Below are positions 9,219 through 16,529 of a stretch of DNA of 64,000 nucleotides, piece after piece; position 1 is the stretch's first letter; every line of letters starts with the position of its first letter. The notes under the pieces are model-generated. The model did no database searches. It was not told the DNA's origin and was given only the letters and a program-made list of their open reading frames with translations. The translations under genes were made by a program, and so were the position numbers. Source of the stretch: an uncultured Prevotella sp. (GTDB lineage: Bacteria > Bacteroidota > Bacteroidia > Bacteroidales > Bacteroidaceae); NCBI GenBank assembly GCA_905233165.1, contig CAJODL010000001.1, positions 186,001-250,000 on the forward strand. Reading direction: 5' to 3'.

Positions 9219-9877
9219 TGAAAGTTATAAATCTTGGAGCAAATAACTCTATTATAAATCAGTTTGTAGCAGAACTGCGTGATGTAAATACTCAGAAAGA
9301 CCGTATGCGTTTTCGTAACAATATCAGACGCATAGGTAACCTGATGGCATACGAGATAAGCAAAACCCTCAAATATAAGGAGACAGACATTGTTACCCCT
9401 TTGGCCACAGCAAAGATGAATCTGCCTATCGACAATATTGTCATAGGTACTGTCTTTCGTGCTGGCTTGCCTTTCCATCAGGGTTTCCTCGATATCTTTG
9501 ACCAGGCTGGCAATGCTTTCCTTTCTGCATATCGCTATTATACGGATAGAGAATGCAACAATATTGATGTTCATATCGAGTATATTGCTACTCCAGACCT
9601 ATATAAGAAGACCTTCATCCTTGTTGACCCAATGTTGGCAACTGGTGAGAGTCTTATCTTGGCACATAAGGCCTTTGTCACAAAGGGTGTGCCTAAGAAG
9701 ATAATTCTTGCGTCAGTAATAGCAACAGAGGAAGGCGTAGCCCGACTGAATGAGAAATTCCCAAATACGAATATAGTGCTTTACACAGCAGCTATTGACC
9801 CAATCCTCAACGATAGAAAATACATCGTTCCAGGCTTGGGAGATGCTGGTGACCTGATGTATGGTGAGAAGCTGTAA
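9218..9877 (+). CDS. upp: Uracil phosphoribosyltransferase
   Basis: Converts uracil and PRPP to UMP in pyrimidine salvage. The 219-residue protein carries the PRPP-binding loop ILVDPMLATGES near residue 133, a GTVFRAGLPFHQGFLD segment upstream, and a GDAGDLMYG C-terminus for the uracil site. Its ATG overlaps the uraA stop by one base. The gene is followed within a few bases by a perfect 14-bp inverted repeat that probably ends the transcript. The N-terminus is somewhat divergent from the E. coli form, as is common for this phylum, but the active-site blocks are intact. Confidence 0.94.
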   Translation: MKVINLGANNSIINQFVAELRDVNTQKDRMRFRNNIRRIGNLMAYEISKTLKYKETDIVTPLATAKMNLPIDNIVIGTVFRAGLPFHQGFLDIFDQAGNAFLSAYRYYTDRECNNIDVHIEYIATPDLYKKTFILVDPMLATGESLILAHKAFVTKGVPKKIILASVIATEEGVARLNEKFPNTNIVLYTAAIDPILNDRKYIVPGLGDAGDLMYGEKL

Positions 9878-9880
9878 ATA

Positions 9881-9920
9881 ACAATAAATGCCACTCTTTT
9901 TCAAGGGTGGCATTTATTGT
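9881..9920. terminator. Bidirectional terminator hairpin after upp
   Basis: A perfect 14-bp stem (9881-9894 with 9907-9920, loop of 12) sits between upp and the convergent lipoprotein gene. The flanks are AT-rich on both sides, without a long T-run. Confidence 0.75.
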
Positions 9921-9944
9921 TAATACGATAAAATCGTAGTGTTT

Positions 9945-10721
9945 TTAGTTTAGTGGAACATCAAACTCTACCTTATTGCTCATCGTTACTCCTTCAGAGT
10001 TGATGTATAGAACAAAGTGTGCATTTTCTCCTTTCAGGTTCTTCTGGGCGCTGATGAAAGCCGTATAGCGTAGGGCTTTCGTTGGACCGATGCTCTCTAT
10101 TGTAATGGTAGGAGAAATAAGCAAATATTTATTTTTTGTTGTTTCTTCAACCATAGGCATAACGTTCATAAATGTCTTCTTTTGTGTATTGCGGAAATCG
10201 AAAGCTATCTTTACGAGGTCACCCTTGCCGATGTGAATGCCTGCATTACCGTCTTTACCGATGAATTCGACATTTTCTATCACTATCGGTTCTGTTACAG
10301 TATTTTCCAGCATTTTTTCTGCTGCCTGCAGTTGTTTAATGTCTATATTCTGCTGCATCGGCTGTTTGTTATAATCCTGTTGGGCAGAATCTGATGTCTG
10401 TATGATATAGTGGTATTCGTCTTCCTTGATATTGCCATATTGTCTATTATCATATGGTGTGCCGTCATACTGCATTTCTTGATTATCATATAGGCGTTGT
10501 TCTCTTTTTTCAACGGCAGCACCTATTGCTGCGCCACCTGCAGCACCTCCAGCCATTCCTATCAGGGTTCCCAGATTACTACCATGATAACCGCCTGCTA
10601 TACCGCCGATAGCGCTTCCTATCATGCCACCAAACATTGCTCCTCCAGCCGCTCCGCTACCAATGCTGCTGCAAGAAGCAAACATTACTCCCGACATAAG
10701 AAAAATAAAAATCCTTTTCAT
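9945..10721 (-). CDS. Glycine-zipper outer-membrane lipoprotein
   Basis: A 258-residue lipoprotein precursor: the hydrophobic signal MKRIFIFLMSGVMFASC ends in a lipobox with Cys17. Directly after it, residues of about 22-72 form a glycine-zipper segment (GGAMFGGMIGSAIGG, GGAAGGAAIGAA) like the YMGG/Rick_17kDa-type 2TM domain, able to pack helices within a membrane. The middle is polar and glutamine/tyrosine-rich, and the C-terminal ~110 residues form a beta-rich domain with no family I recognise. Convergent with upp across a terminator. Likely an envelope structural protein; the precise role is unknown. Confidence 0.8.
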   Translation of the reverse strand: MKRIFIFLMSGVMFASCSSIGSGAAGGAMFGGMIGSAIGGIAGGYHGSNLGTLIGMAGGAAGGAAIGAAVEKREQRLYDNQEMQYDGTPYDNRQYGNIKEDEYHYIIQTSDSAQQDYNKQPMQQNIDIKQLQAAEKMLENTVTEPIVIENVEFIGKDGNAGIHIGKGDLVKIAFDFRNTQKKTFMNVMPMVEETTKNKYLLISPTITIESIGPTKALRYTAFISAQKNLKGENAHFVLYINSEGVTMSNKVEFDVPLN

Positions 10722-10750
10722 AATTTCCTTATTTTTGTTTCTATTTCTTT

Positions 10751-10850
10751 AACTTTCTCTTTTACTCCCTCTTTTACTCCCTCTTTTACTCCCTCTTTAA
10801 CTTCCTCTTTTACTCCCTCTTTTACTCCCTTTTTAACTCCCCTTTAACTC
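10751..10850. repeat. Tandem 12-mer/heptad repeat tract 3' of the phosphodiesterase
   Basis: About eight units of CTCTTTTACTCC and close variants (CTCTTTAACTTC and similar). On the minus strand this is purine-rich, of the type GGGAGTAAAAGA. The tract overlaps the last codons and stop (10833-10835) of the phosphodiesterase and fills the gap to the next minus-strand gene. Confidence 0.9.
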
Positions 10851-11345
10851 AATTATTTCCAAATCTTTGATGTCTTTTCCGTCTATGGTGAAGCGTACGA
10901 GAGTTCTGACAGGCTGCTGACCATACAGGCCTGCTGCTCCAGGATTGATATGAAGGAATCCATAAAGTCTGTCATACATTACTTTCAGGATGTGTGAATG
11001 GCCAGAGATGAACAGCTGTGGTGGCTTGTGCGTCAGTTGCCAGTAGATTGAGCGGTCATAGCGCCCAGGATACCCTCCGATGTGCTTCATCAGCACTTCA
11101 ACCTCCTCGCATTTAAAGCGCAAGACCTCAGGAAACTCACGCCTCACGACGTCTCCGTCAATGTTTCCATGCACTCCACGAAGGATGATGTTGTTCTCTC
11201 CATGTTTAATTTCCCTGAGTTTATCGGCAATTTCTATGCTGCCAAAGTCTCCTACATGCCATATTTCATCACATTCTGAGAAATAGTGAGGATAACGTTC
11301 ATCCCAATAGGAATGTGTGTCCGAGAGTAAACCAATGCGTTTCAT
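10833..11345 (-). CDS. YfcE/MJ0936-type metallophosphoesterase
   Basis: A 170-residue calcineurin-like phosphoesterase. Metal-binding motifs are all visible: DTH in MKRIGLLSDTHSYW, GD in WHVGDFG, GNxD in GVHGNIDGD, and the GHSH in ISGHSH. The family hydrolyses phosphodiesters such as bis-p-nitrophenyl phosphate; the natural substrate is unclear. The frame is open upstream to 11423, but MKRIGLLSDTHS is the family's canonical start. The -7 element TACTTTTG (11358-11351) lies only five bases upstream of this ATG, so the mRNA is probably leaderless. The last codons merge into a tandem repeat, giving the tail LKGS. Confidence 0.88.
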   Translation of the reverse strand: MKRIGLLSDTHSYWDERYPHYFSECDEIWHVGDFGSIEIADKLREIKHGENNIILRGVHGNIDGDVVRREFPEVLRFKCEEVEVLMKHIGGYPGRYDRSIYWQLTHKPPQLFISGHSHILKVMYDRLYGFLHINPGAAGLYGQQPVRTLVRFTIDGKDIKDLEIIELKGS

Positions 11346-11350
11346 GGTTA

Positions 11351-11358
11351 CAAAAGTA
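11351..11358 (-). promoter_or_regulatory. -7 element TACTTTTG directly upstream of the phosphoesterase ATG
   Basis: Perfect TAnnTTTG on the minus strand with only five bases to the start codon at 11345. This predicts leaderless transcription. Confidence 0.6.
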
Positions 11359-11410
11359 GTAAAAAAAGATGAAGGAAAGATGTAAAATAGAATTTTTTTG
11401 CTTTTTTTTC

Positions 11411-11441
11411 TTGCATTATTCATAACTTAATCGTACCTTTG
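11411..11441 (+). promoter_or_regulatory. tRNA-Arg promoter (TTGC-N19-TACCTTTG)
   Basis: TTGC 11411-11414, 19-base spacer, TACCTTTG 11434-11441, preceded by a run of eight T. The spacer includes TTCATAACTTAATCG, shared with promoters at 32216 and (minus) 50278. Confidence 0.85.
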
Positions 11442-11465
11442 CATCCAAATTGAGAAAAAAAGGCT

Positions 11466-11537
11466 GCTCTGTTAGTTCAATGGATAGAACAACTCTCTCC
11501 TAAAGAGTAGATCCCAGTTCGATTCTGGGACGGAGTA
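11466..11537 (+). tRNA. tRNA-Arg (anticodon CCT)
   Basis: Cloverleaf folded by hand: acceptor GCTCTGT with ACGGAGT (two G-T wobbles), D stem GTTC/GAAC, anticodon stem ACTCT/AGAGT around loop CTCCTAA (anticodon CCT), T stem CCCAG/CTGGG with loop TTCGATT. CCA is not encoded. It decodes AGG. It has its own promoter 25 bases upstream and is followed by a purine-rich heptad tract. Confidence 0.92.
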
Positions 11538-11545
11538 CAAAATAG

Positions 11546-11580
11546 TTAAAAGTTAAGGGTTAAGAGTAAAGAGTTAAAAC
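11546..11580 (+). repeat. Heptad repeat tract 3' of tRNA-Arg
   Basis: Imperfect tandem units of the type AGTTAAA/AGGGTTA/AGAGTAA, purine-rich on the sense strand of the tRNA. Confidence 0.7.
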
Positions 11581-11618
11581 TATATTCTTTTGACCTAAAC
11601 AAATTAAGAGTTAAAATT

Positions 11619-12245
11619 ATGGCAAAGATTACATCCAATTTATCTATTGTTCGTCTGTGTGAGGACTATCAGACATCAAGTAAGCTCAATATGTGGGCAA
11701 ATATCATTAAGACATTGATACTTCTGGTTGCTGCAGCAATCATAATATTTGGTGTTATGATGGCTTCTAAAGGAATGCTTGCCTTTGGCGCTATATATGT
11801 AGCAGTTGGTGTGCTGCATGCCTTTGTAGCATTCTTCTTTGTATATATCATTCGTGCTATTGCCATTATTACTGAGGCAGCAACAATGATAGTACTCGAG
11901 CACAAGGAGGCTGAATACTACAGCAAGGAAGCAAAGATTGCCAATATCTACAGTGAAGAAGAGATGAATAGGGAGTATAGCAATACCAAACAAAATAGTA
12001 CCAGCGAAGAGCCTATAGTTCCTTTGCAGCCATCAAAGCCTGCTGCAAGCGCTTCAAATAGTGGTTCTGGTTGGACCACTACTCCTCCAGCTCGTCTGCG
12101 TACTGGTGCTAAGTGCCGTCGTCGTGGAGATACCAAGACAATGGAGATTCAGGATATAAGTATGGGTCGTTATACTTGTATGGATCCACTGACACATAAA
12201 TTCCTTGGTGACTTTAAACTTGAGGACTTAGAATTCCCACTATAA
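11619..12245 (+). CDS. Hypothetical membrane protein with two N-terminal helices
   Basis: I do not recognise this 208-residue protein. Two strong hydrophobic segments lie at about residues 27-50 and 52-80 (IIKTLILLVAAAIIIFGVMM; LHAFVAFFFVYIIRAIAIIT). A charged helical stretch rich in Glu/Lys/Tyr follows (about 85-125), then a low-complexity Pro/Ser region and a basic, beta-like C-terminus (TGAKCRRRGDTKTMEIQD). The last section, ending in FLGDFKLEDLEFPL, may be a small separate domain. It abuts the next gene with no gap, so the two are an operon. The short leader carries a heptad tract. Confidence 0.65.
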   Translation: MAKITSNLSIVRLCEDYQTSSKLNMWANIIKTLILLVAAAIIIFGVMMASKGMLAFGAIYVAVGVLHAFVAFFFVYIIRAIAIITEAATMIVLEHKEAEYYSKEAKIANIYSEEEMNREYSNTKQNSTSEEPIVPLQPSKPAASASNSGSGWTTTPPARLRTGAKCRRRGDTKTMEIQDISMGRYTCMDPLTHKFLGDFKLEDLEFPL

Positions 12246-12833
12246 ATGAGAAAGAAGTTTTTATTCTTTTATGTCTTTTGTGCCTCTACCATCTTATGTT
12301 TCATGGGATGTAAGGGAGAGGTTGTAGATGAGTACACTACTCATGTGGCTTCTTTCCGCTTTGATTTTCAGTATGGACATACTCAGTCATACTTGTATCC
12401 TGCTCTGAATTCAACAAATTACTTCTGCTTCTTTTCTACCAATCCTATTCAAGGAGGATATGACTTGGTAACAGAAGCTTATGGTACCAAAGAAAAAAAT
12501 ATAGAGCATATAACAGAGGCAGTATTAACGAAAAGCGGAAGAGCCTTAGGACTCAATAATGGCCTCATAGCAGGACGTTCTTCTTTCCAGAATGGAGAAC
12601 TATATGTTTTCGACAGACAATGTTCTAATTGTTTTAACGAGACCAGCACCAAGAATTATCCCCTGAATTTTAAGGATGCTTCAAGTGTCTATTGCAACAA
12701 TTGCAAGCGCACATATGGACTTCTTAATGGTGGAGTAGTGGTGTCAGATTCGTTGAATCATGAGAAAAACGAGAAACTTTTCCGCTATCGTGCAACATAT
12801 TCTGGCACATATTTCCAGATTAGCAGCAATTAA
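12246..12833 (+). CDS. Putative lipoprotein, unknown function
   Basis: A 195-residue precursor with signal MRKKFLFFYVFCASTILCFMGC ending in a lipobox, so it is probably an outer-membrane or periplasmic lipoprotein. The mature part is beta-rich with aromatic residues and has two cysteine pairs (CSNC near 125 and CNNC near 151) that could bind metal or form disulfides. No family is recognised. Its ATG immediately follows the stop of the upstream membrane protein, so both are co-translated, and argH begins 21 bases after its stop, so argH may be in the same transcript. Confidence 0.65.
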   Translation: MRKKFLFFYVFCASTILCFMGCKGEVVDEYTTHVASFRFDFQYGHTQSYLYPALNSTNYFCFFSTNPIQGGYDLVTEAYGTKEKNIEHITEAVLTKSGRALGLNNGLIAGRSSFQNGELYVFDRQCSNCFNETSTKNYPLNFKDASSVYCNNCKRTYGLLNGGVVVSDSLNHEKNEKLFRYRATYSGTYFQISSN

Positions 12834-12854
12834 TCTTTTTATTCCATTTGAACT

Positions 12855-14189
12855 ATGAAACTTTGGTCAAAAGGTTTTGAGATAAATAAAGAAATAGAAA
12901 ACTTTACTGTAGGTCGTGACAGAGAGATGGACCTGTATCTCGCAAAGTACGACGTATTGGGCAGTATGGCGCACATCACCATGCTTAATTCTATTGGACT
13001 TATTGCAGATGATGAATTGCCTTTGCTTCTTGCAGAACTTCGTAAGATATATGCTATCTGCGAGGAAGGTAAGTTTGTTATCGAGGACGATATAGAGGAT
13101 GTCCACTCTCAAGTAGAGCTGATGCTTACCCGTGCTTTGGGTGATATGGGTAAAAAAATCCACTCTGGACGCTCCAGAAATGACCAGGTTCTTGTTGATT
13201 TGAAACTGTTCACTCGTGCTGAGCTGCAGAATCTGGTTGAAGAGACAAAGACTCTTTTTGACGAACTCATCGGTAAAAGCGAGGAAAATAAGGATGTCCT
13301 AATGCCAGGATATACCCATTTGCAGATTGCTATGCCATCAAGTTTCGGTCTGTGGTTTGGTGCTTACGCAGAAAGTCTTACTGATGATATGCTTTATCTG
13401 CAGTCAGCATATAAGATGACAAATCGCAATCCTCTTGGTTCTGCAGCAGGATATGGCTCCTCTTTCCCTTTGAACAGACAGATGACGACAGACCTCTTGG
13501 GCTTTGACAGCATGAACTATAATGTTGTTTATGCTCAGATGGGTAGGGGAAAGATGGAACGAAATGTAGCCTTTTCTATTGCCGGCCTTGCTGGAACATT
13601 GGCAAAGATGGCATTTGATGCTTGCCTGTTTAATTCCCAGAACTTTGGTTTCATAAAACTTCCAAAGGAATGTACAACAGGCTCTTCTATAATGCCTCAT
13701 AAGAAGAATCCCGATGTTTTCGAATTAATTCGTGCTAAATGTAACAAACTGCAGGCTCTGCCAACACAGATAACACTTATACAGAACAACCTCCCATGCG
13801 GATATTTCCGTGACCTACAGATAATAAAGGAATGCTTCCTGCCAGCCTTTGAGGAATTGAAGGACTGCTTACGCATGTGTACCTATATTATTAGTAAGAT
13901 AGAGGTAAAGCGTGATATCCTCGATAATCCTATGTATGATGCAATCTTCTCTGTTGAGGAGGTTAATAAGTTGGCAGCTGACGGAATGCCTTTCCGTGAT
14001 GCATATAAGAAGGTGGGATTGGAGATAGAAGCAGGTAACTTCGTACCAAATAAGGATATCCATCATACACACGAAGGTTCCATAGGAAACCTATGTAACG
14101 ATAAAATCGTGGGTCTTATGGATAGCATTATGCAGGATTTCCACTTCGAGAAGGTAGATAAGGCAATAAAAGCTTTACTCCTCGGCTAA
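12855..14189 (+). CDS. argH: Argininosuccinate lyase
   Basis: Last step of arginine biosynthesis: argininosuccinate to arginine and fumarate. The 444-residue protein belongs to the aspartase/fumarase superfamily and has its signature GSSIMPHKKNPD at about residues 276-287 with the catalytic serine loop. Earlier conserved blocks VHSQVELMLT, GRSRNDQV and the helix pair PGYTHLQIAMP are present. It starts MKLWSKG, typical of Bacteroidetes ArgH. No other arginine genes are nearby. The 3' end overlaps the convergent thioredoxin-like gene by 15 bases. Confidence 0.96.
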   Translation: MKLWSKGFEINKEIENFTVGRDREMDLYLAKYDVLGSMAHITMLNSIGLIADDELPLLLAELRKIYAICEEGKFVIEDDIEDVHSQVELMLTRALGDMGKKIHSGRSRNDQVLVDLKLFTRAELQNLVEETKTLFDELIGKSEENKDVLMPGYTHLQIAMPSSFGLWFGAYAESLTDDMLYLQSAYKMTNRNPLGSAAGYGSSFPLNRQMTTDLLGFDSMNYNVVYAQMGRGKMERNVAFSIAGLAGTLAKMAFDACLFNSQNFGFIKLPKECTTGSSIMPHKKNPDVFELIRAKCNKLQALPTQITLIQNNLPCGYFRDLQIIKECFLPAFEELKDCLRMCTYIISKIEVKRDILDNPMYDAIFSVEEVNKLAADGMPFRDAYKKVGLEIEAGNFVPNKDIHHTHEGSIGNLCNDKIVGLMDSIMQDFHFEKVDKAIKALLLG

Positions 14190-15125
14190 TTTCATAATAG
14201 GAAGTCCTCGTCCAGTTATTTTTCCGTTCTTAATACGAATATTGTCGGGAATATTGTTGATACCCAGTGTCTTAACAATATTTCCGTCCATCATTTTTCC
14301 ATCGCAGATAGTAGGAATATTTTCTGCCTCACATTGCTTTAGCATTTCGCGACATTTTTTTATATCAGCATCCAAGCAAACAGAAATGATGTGATCGAAG
14401 GAAATCTTCTCCTTATCGTTATATGTCTTATAAATGTACGAATCCTTGTTGCTTGCTTGCCTCAACATACTATGTGAGTCATAATTCCAACTTGCCCATA
14501 TTATTATAAGACTATTGCCAGTCAGGTTTCTGCTACTGATAGTCTTACCATTAATGTCTTTAGCAGTAAAGTTTGGTAGTTTGTCACCTACAGAACAAAT
14601 AACCTTTGCAGGCAGATATTGTCTTTGCATCCATAGTGATATAAGGGTGCCAGGATTTTCCTTTATATATTTCTTAGCTTGTGTCTGCAACTCTTCTGGA
14701 GATAGTTCGTTAGTATTTAGTCTCCACTCGGTGAAATCGTCATTTTCTTCTGTTCCTGTTATCTCCAATTCTTTCAGTTTTGCTGCATTACCATCAAAAC
14801 GTATATCAGCACCAGGTTTTACGAAGATAGGCAGTTGCTTGAAATTTGGGAAGACGACAACAATGGTCCCTTCTCCTACAATTCTGCGTTCGTATGTAAA
14901 ACGTCCTCCATTTACTCTGATGGTATCAATGCCTGGTATTGCTCCGTCTGGTGAATAGACAAGAAATTCTGCCATCTTTACGTTTAGCAGTCGTCCTTCA
15001 ACAGAGAAGTGTTCGTGGTCAGAACCACATGAAAAGAGGAAGAGTGAGGATAATAAAAAAGATAAAAGTACAAAATAAGTTGTTAAAAGATGCCAACAAT
15101 ATAAACATTTGTAAGACATAGTCAT
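14175..15125 (-). CDS. DUF4369-thioredoxin-like lipoprotein lacking CXXC
   Basis: A 316-residue lipoprotein precursor: a long hydrophobic signal with lipobox LFSC at about residue 33, a DUF4369-type beta domain (FSVEGRLLNVKMAEFLVYS onward, about 40-125), then a thioredoxin/AhpC-TSA-like domain starting VGDKLPNFTAKDINGK. Where resistance-type TlpA proteins have WASWCxxC, this one has WASWNYDSHS, so both redox cysteines are missing. It cannot act as a classical thiol-disulfide reductase. It may be a binding or sensing protein of the envelope. Alternative starts at 15119 or nearby are possible. A second Cys-less protein of similar design lies at 49041-50228. Confidence 0.82.
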   Translation of the reverse strand: MTMSYKCLYCWHLLTTYFVLLSFLLSSLFLFSCGSDHEHFSVEGRLLNVKMAEFLVYSPDGAIPGIDTIRVNGGRFTYERRIVGEGTIVVVFPNFKQLPIFVKPGADIRFDGNAAKLKELEITGTEENDDFTEWRLNTNELSPEELQTQAKKYIKENPGTLISLWMQRQYLPAKVICSVGDKLPNFTAKDINGKTISSRNLTGNSLIIIWASWNYDSHSMLRQASNKDSYIYKTYNDKEKISFDHIISVCLDADIKKCREMLKQCEAENIPTICDGKMMDGNIVKTLGINNIPDNIRIKNGKITGRGLPIMKLAEE

Positions 15126-15160
15126 AACTCTTAACTTTTATCTTTTATCTCTTAACTTCC
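15124..15160 (-). repeat. Short tandem repeat tract 3' of tRNA-Leu
   Basis: Units of the type AACTCTT/AACTTTT/ATCTTTT on the plus strand; sense to the tRNA they read as AAGTTAAGAG-like purine-rich units. A small GC hairpin (CCCC-TT-GGGG, 15159-15168) follows. Confidence 0.6.
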
Positions 15161-15172
15161 CCTTGGGGAGTG

Positions 15173-15258
15173 TGCCGCGAGCGGGACTCGAACCCGCACG
15201 ACCGTTTCGGGTCAAGGGATTTTAAGTCCCTCGTGTCTACCAATTCCACCATTGCGGC
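15173..15258 (-). tRNA. tRNA-Leu (anticodon TAA)
   Basis: Class II tRNA on the minus strand with a long variable arm. The anticodon stem-loop GGGA-CTTAAAA-TCCC gives anticodon TAA. The T arm is GCGGG-TTCGAGT-CCCGC. Acceptor GCCGCAA pairs with TCGCGGC with one A-C mismatch; the discriminator is A and CCA is not encoded. The promoter TTGC-N19-TACCTTTG lies 31 bases upstream. Confidence 0.95.
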
Positions 15259-15288
15259 AACCTTATGTGCTTTTTATCAAAGCGGGTG

Positions 15289-15319
15289 CAAAGGTACAAA
15301 TAAGTTTTGATAAATGCAA
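15289..15319 (-). promoter_or_regulatory. tRNA-Leu promoter (TTGC-N19-TACCTTTG)
   Basis: Minus strand: TTGC 15319-15316, spacer of 19, TACCTTTG 15296-15289. A run of T precedes the TTGC. Confidence 0.85.
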
Positions 15320-15356
15320 GAAAAAAACAAAAAATCTGCTTTTAGTTGTTAACGTA

Positions 15357-15417
15357 ACACCTTTGACCTTCGACCTTTGACCTTCGACCTTTGACCTTTG
15401 ACCTTCGACCTTTGACT
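15357..15417. repeat. Heptad tandem repeat 3' of the SRPBCC gene
   Basis: About eight consecutive heptads alternating between ACCTTTG and ACCTTCG. They abut the stop codon at 15418-15420. On the sense (minus) strand the units are AAGGTCA/AAGGTCG. Confidence 0.95.
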
Positions 15418-15900
15418 TTAAGCATAAGGTATCATTGAAAGCATATCGGCAAATTTGTCTATGCCTGCTTCCAATTTATTACCTAACATCATCTTCAGCA
15501 TTGGGTTCAAATCAGCCTTCAGGGTCAGCTTCATGCGAGTTCCCAGTTCGCCTGGGAGCAGTTGAATCCACATATTAGCTTCAATCGGAGACTGTGCTGT
15601 CTGGAATTTTATTGTTCCTTTTCCTGAGTTTTCAGCAGGATCCTCACGATTTATGATGTCGAGTTCAAAGGTTCCCATCATACCTGTATCGAGAGAGATG
15701 CTGTCAGCAGTCAGGGTGACATTCTTCAGCATATTGAGGTAAGAAGAATCCTGTCCTGCCTCTTCTATTTTCTGCTTCAGGGTGTCATTATTCTGTGCAT
15801 TCTCTATTACAGGACGCAGATTCTCAAGATTTGATAATTTGGCATATACAGCCTCTATAGGAGCAGCTATCTGCTTTACTTGACTTTCGTATTGGCTCAT
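15418..15900 (-). CDS. SRPBCC (START-like) family protein
   Basis: A 160-residue protein of the SRPBCC/polyketide cyclase-like fold, beginning MSQYESQVKQIAAPIEAVYAKLSN, the usual first strand and helix of the family, and ending in the long C-terminal helix GNKLEAGIDKFADMLSMI that lines the ligand cavity. No signal peptide is present. The ligand is unknown. It is the last gene of the rpoN operon and overlaps pyrE by four bases (ATGA), so translation is coupled. Its stop codon adjoins a heptad repeat tract. Confidence 0.82.
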   Translation of the reverse strand: MSQYESQVKQIAAPIEAVYAKLSNLENLRPVIENAQNNDTLKQKIEEAGQDSSYLNMLKNVTLTADSISLDTGMMGTFELDIINREDPAENSGKGTIKFQTAQSPIEANMWIQLLPGELGTRMKLTLKADLNPMLKMMLGNKLEAGIDKFADMLSMIPYA

Positions 15901-16529
15901 TGTTTCCAGGTGTTAGGTGATTTACGCCATTCTGCCAGCACTTCGAGGTCTTCTGGCTTTATATATCCTGTCTTTGCTGCTATTGCTGTCGTATGCTCAT
16001 AGTCAGAAAGAGTTACCAGTTTCACTCCAGCCTCCTTAAATGCCTCTTCAGCAACAGGGAATCCGTAGGTATAGCTGGCTACCATACCAACAACTTCAAA
16101 GCCTGCCTGTCTCAAAGCATCCACAGCCTTCAGGGAAGAGCCGCCAGTACTAATAAGGTCTTCTATGACAACCACCTTAGCACCCTCAGGAATAGTTCCT
16201 TCTATCTGGTTACCCATACCATGATCTTTTGGCTTTGGTCGAACATAGCAGTAGGGGAGTTGCAGTTGGTCAGCAACCAAAGCACCTTGTGCTATAGCTC
16301 CTGTAGCGACACCTGCTACAGCAGTTGCCTCAGGAAATTCTGTATGTATCAGGTGAACCAGTTCATTCTTTACGAAAGAGCGAAGTTCCGGATAAGCCAG
16401 AGTCTTTCTGTTATCAGTATAGATTGGAGACTTCCAGCCGCTGGCCCATGTGAAAGGGTCGTTGGGCTGTAGTTTGATAGCCTTTACGGCAAGCAGTTGT
16501 TCTGCGAAAGAATCAGCAATTTGTTTCAT
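15897..16529 (-). CDS. pyrE: Orotate phosphoribosyltransferase
   Basis: Converts orotate and PRPP to OMP in de novo pyrimidine synthesis. The 210-residue protein has the PRPP-binding motif VVVIEDLISTGGSS and the preceding catalytic-loop region YVRPKPKDHGMGNQIEG with the conserved lysines. The N-terminal SGWKSPIYTDNRKT segment is typical of the OPRT family. It is embedded in a chain of overlapping genes: four bases with ispG upstream and four with the SRPBCC gene downstream. Confidence 0.96.
   Translation of the reverse strand: MKQIADSFAEQLLAVKAIKLQPNDPFTWASGWKSPIYTDNRKTLAYPELRSFVKNELVHLIHTEFPEATAVAGVATGAIAQGALVADQLQLPYCYVRPKPKDHGMGNQIEGTIPEGAKVVVIEDLISTGGSSLKAVDALRQAGFEVVGMVASYTYGFPVAEEAFKEAGVKLVTLSDYEHTTAIAAKTGYIKPEDLEVLAEWRKSPNTWKQ

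Noticed and set aside
14175..15125. Active TlpA/ResA thiol-disulfide oxidoreductase
   Set aside because: The CXXC active site is absent, so only the fold can be claimed.
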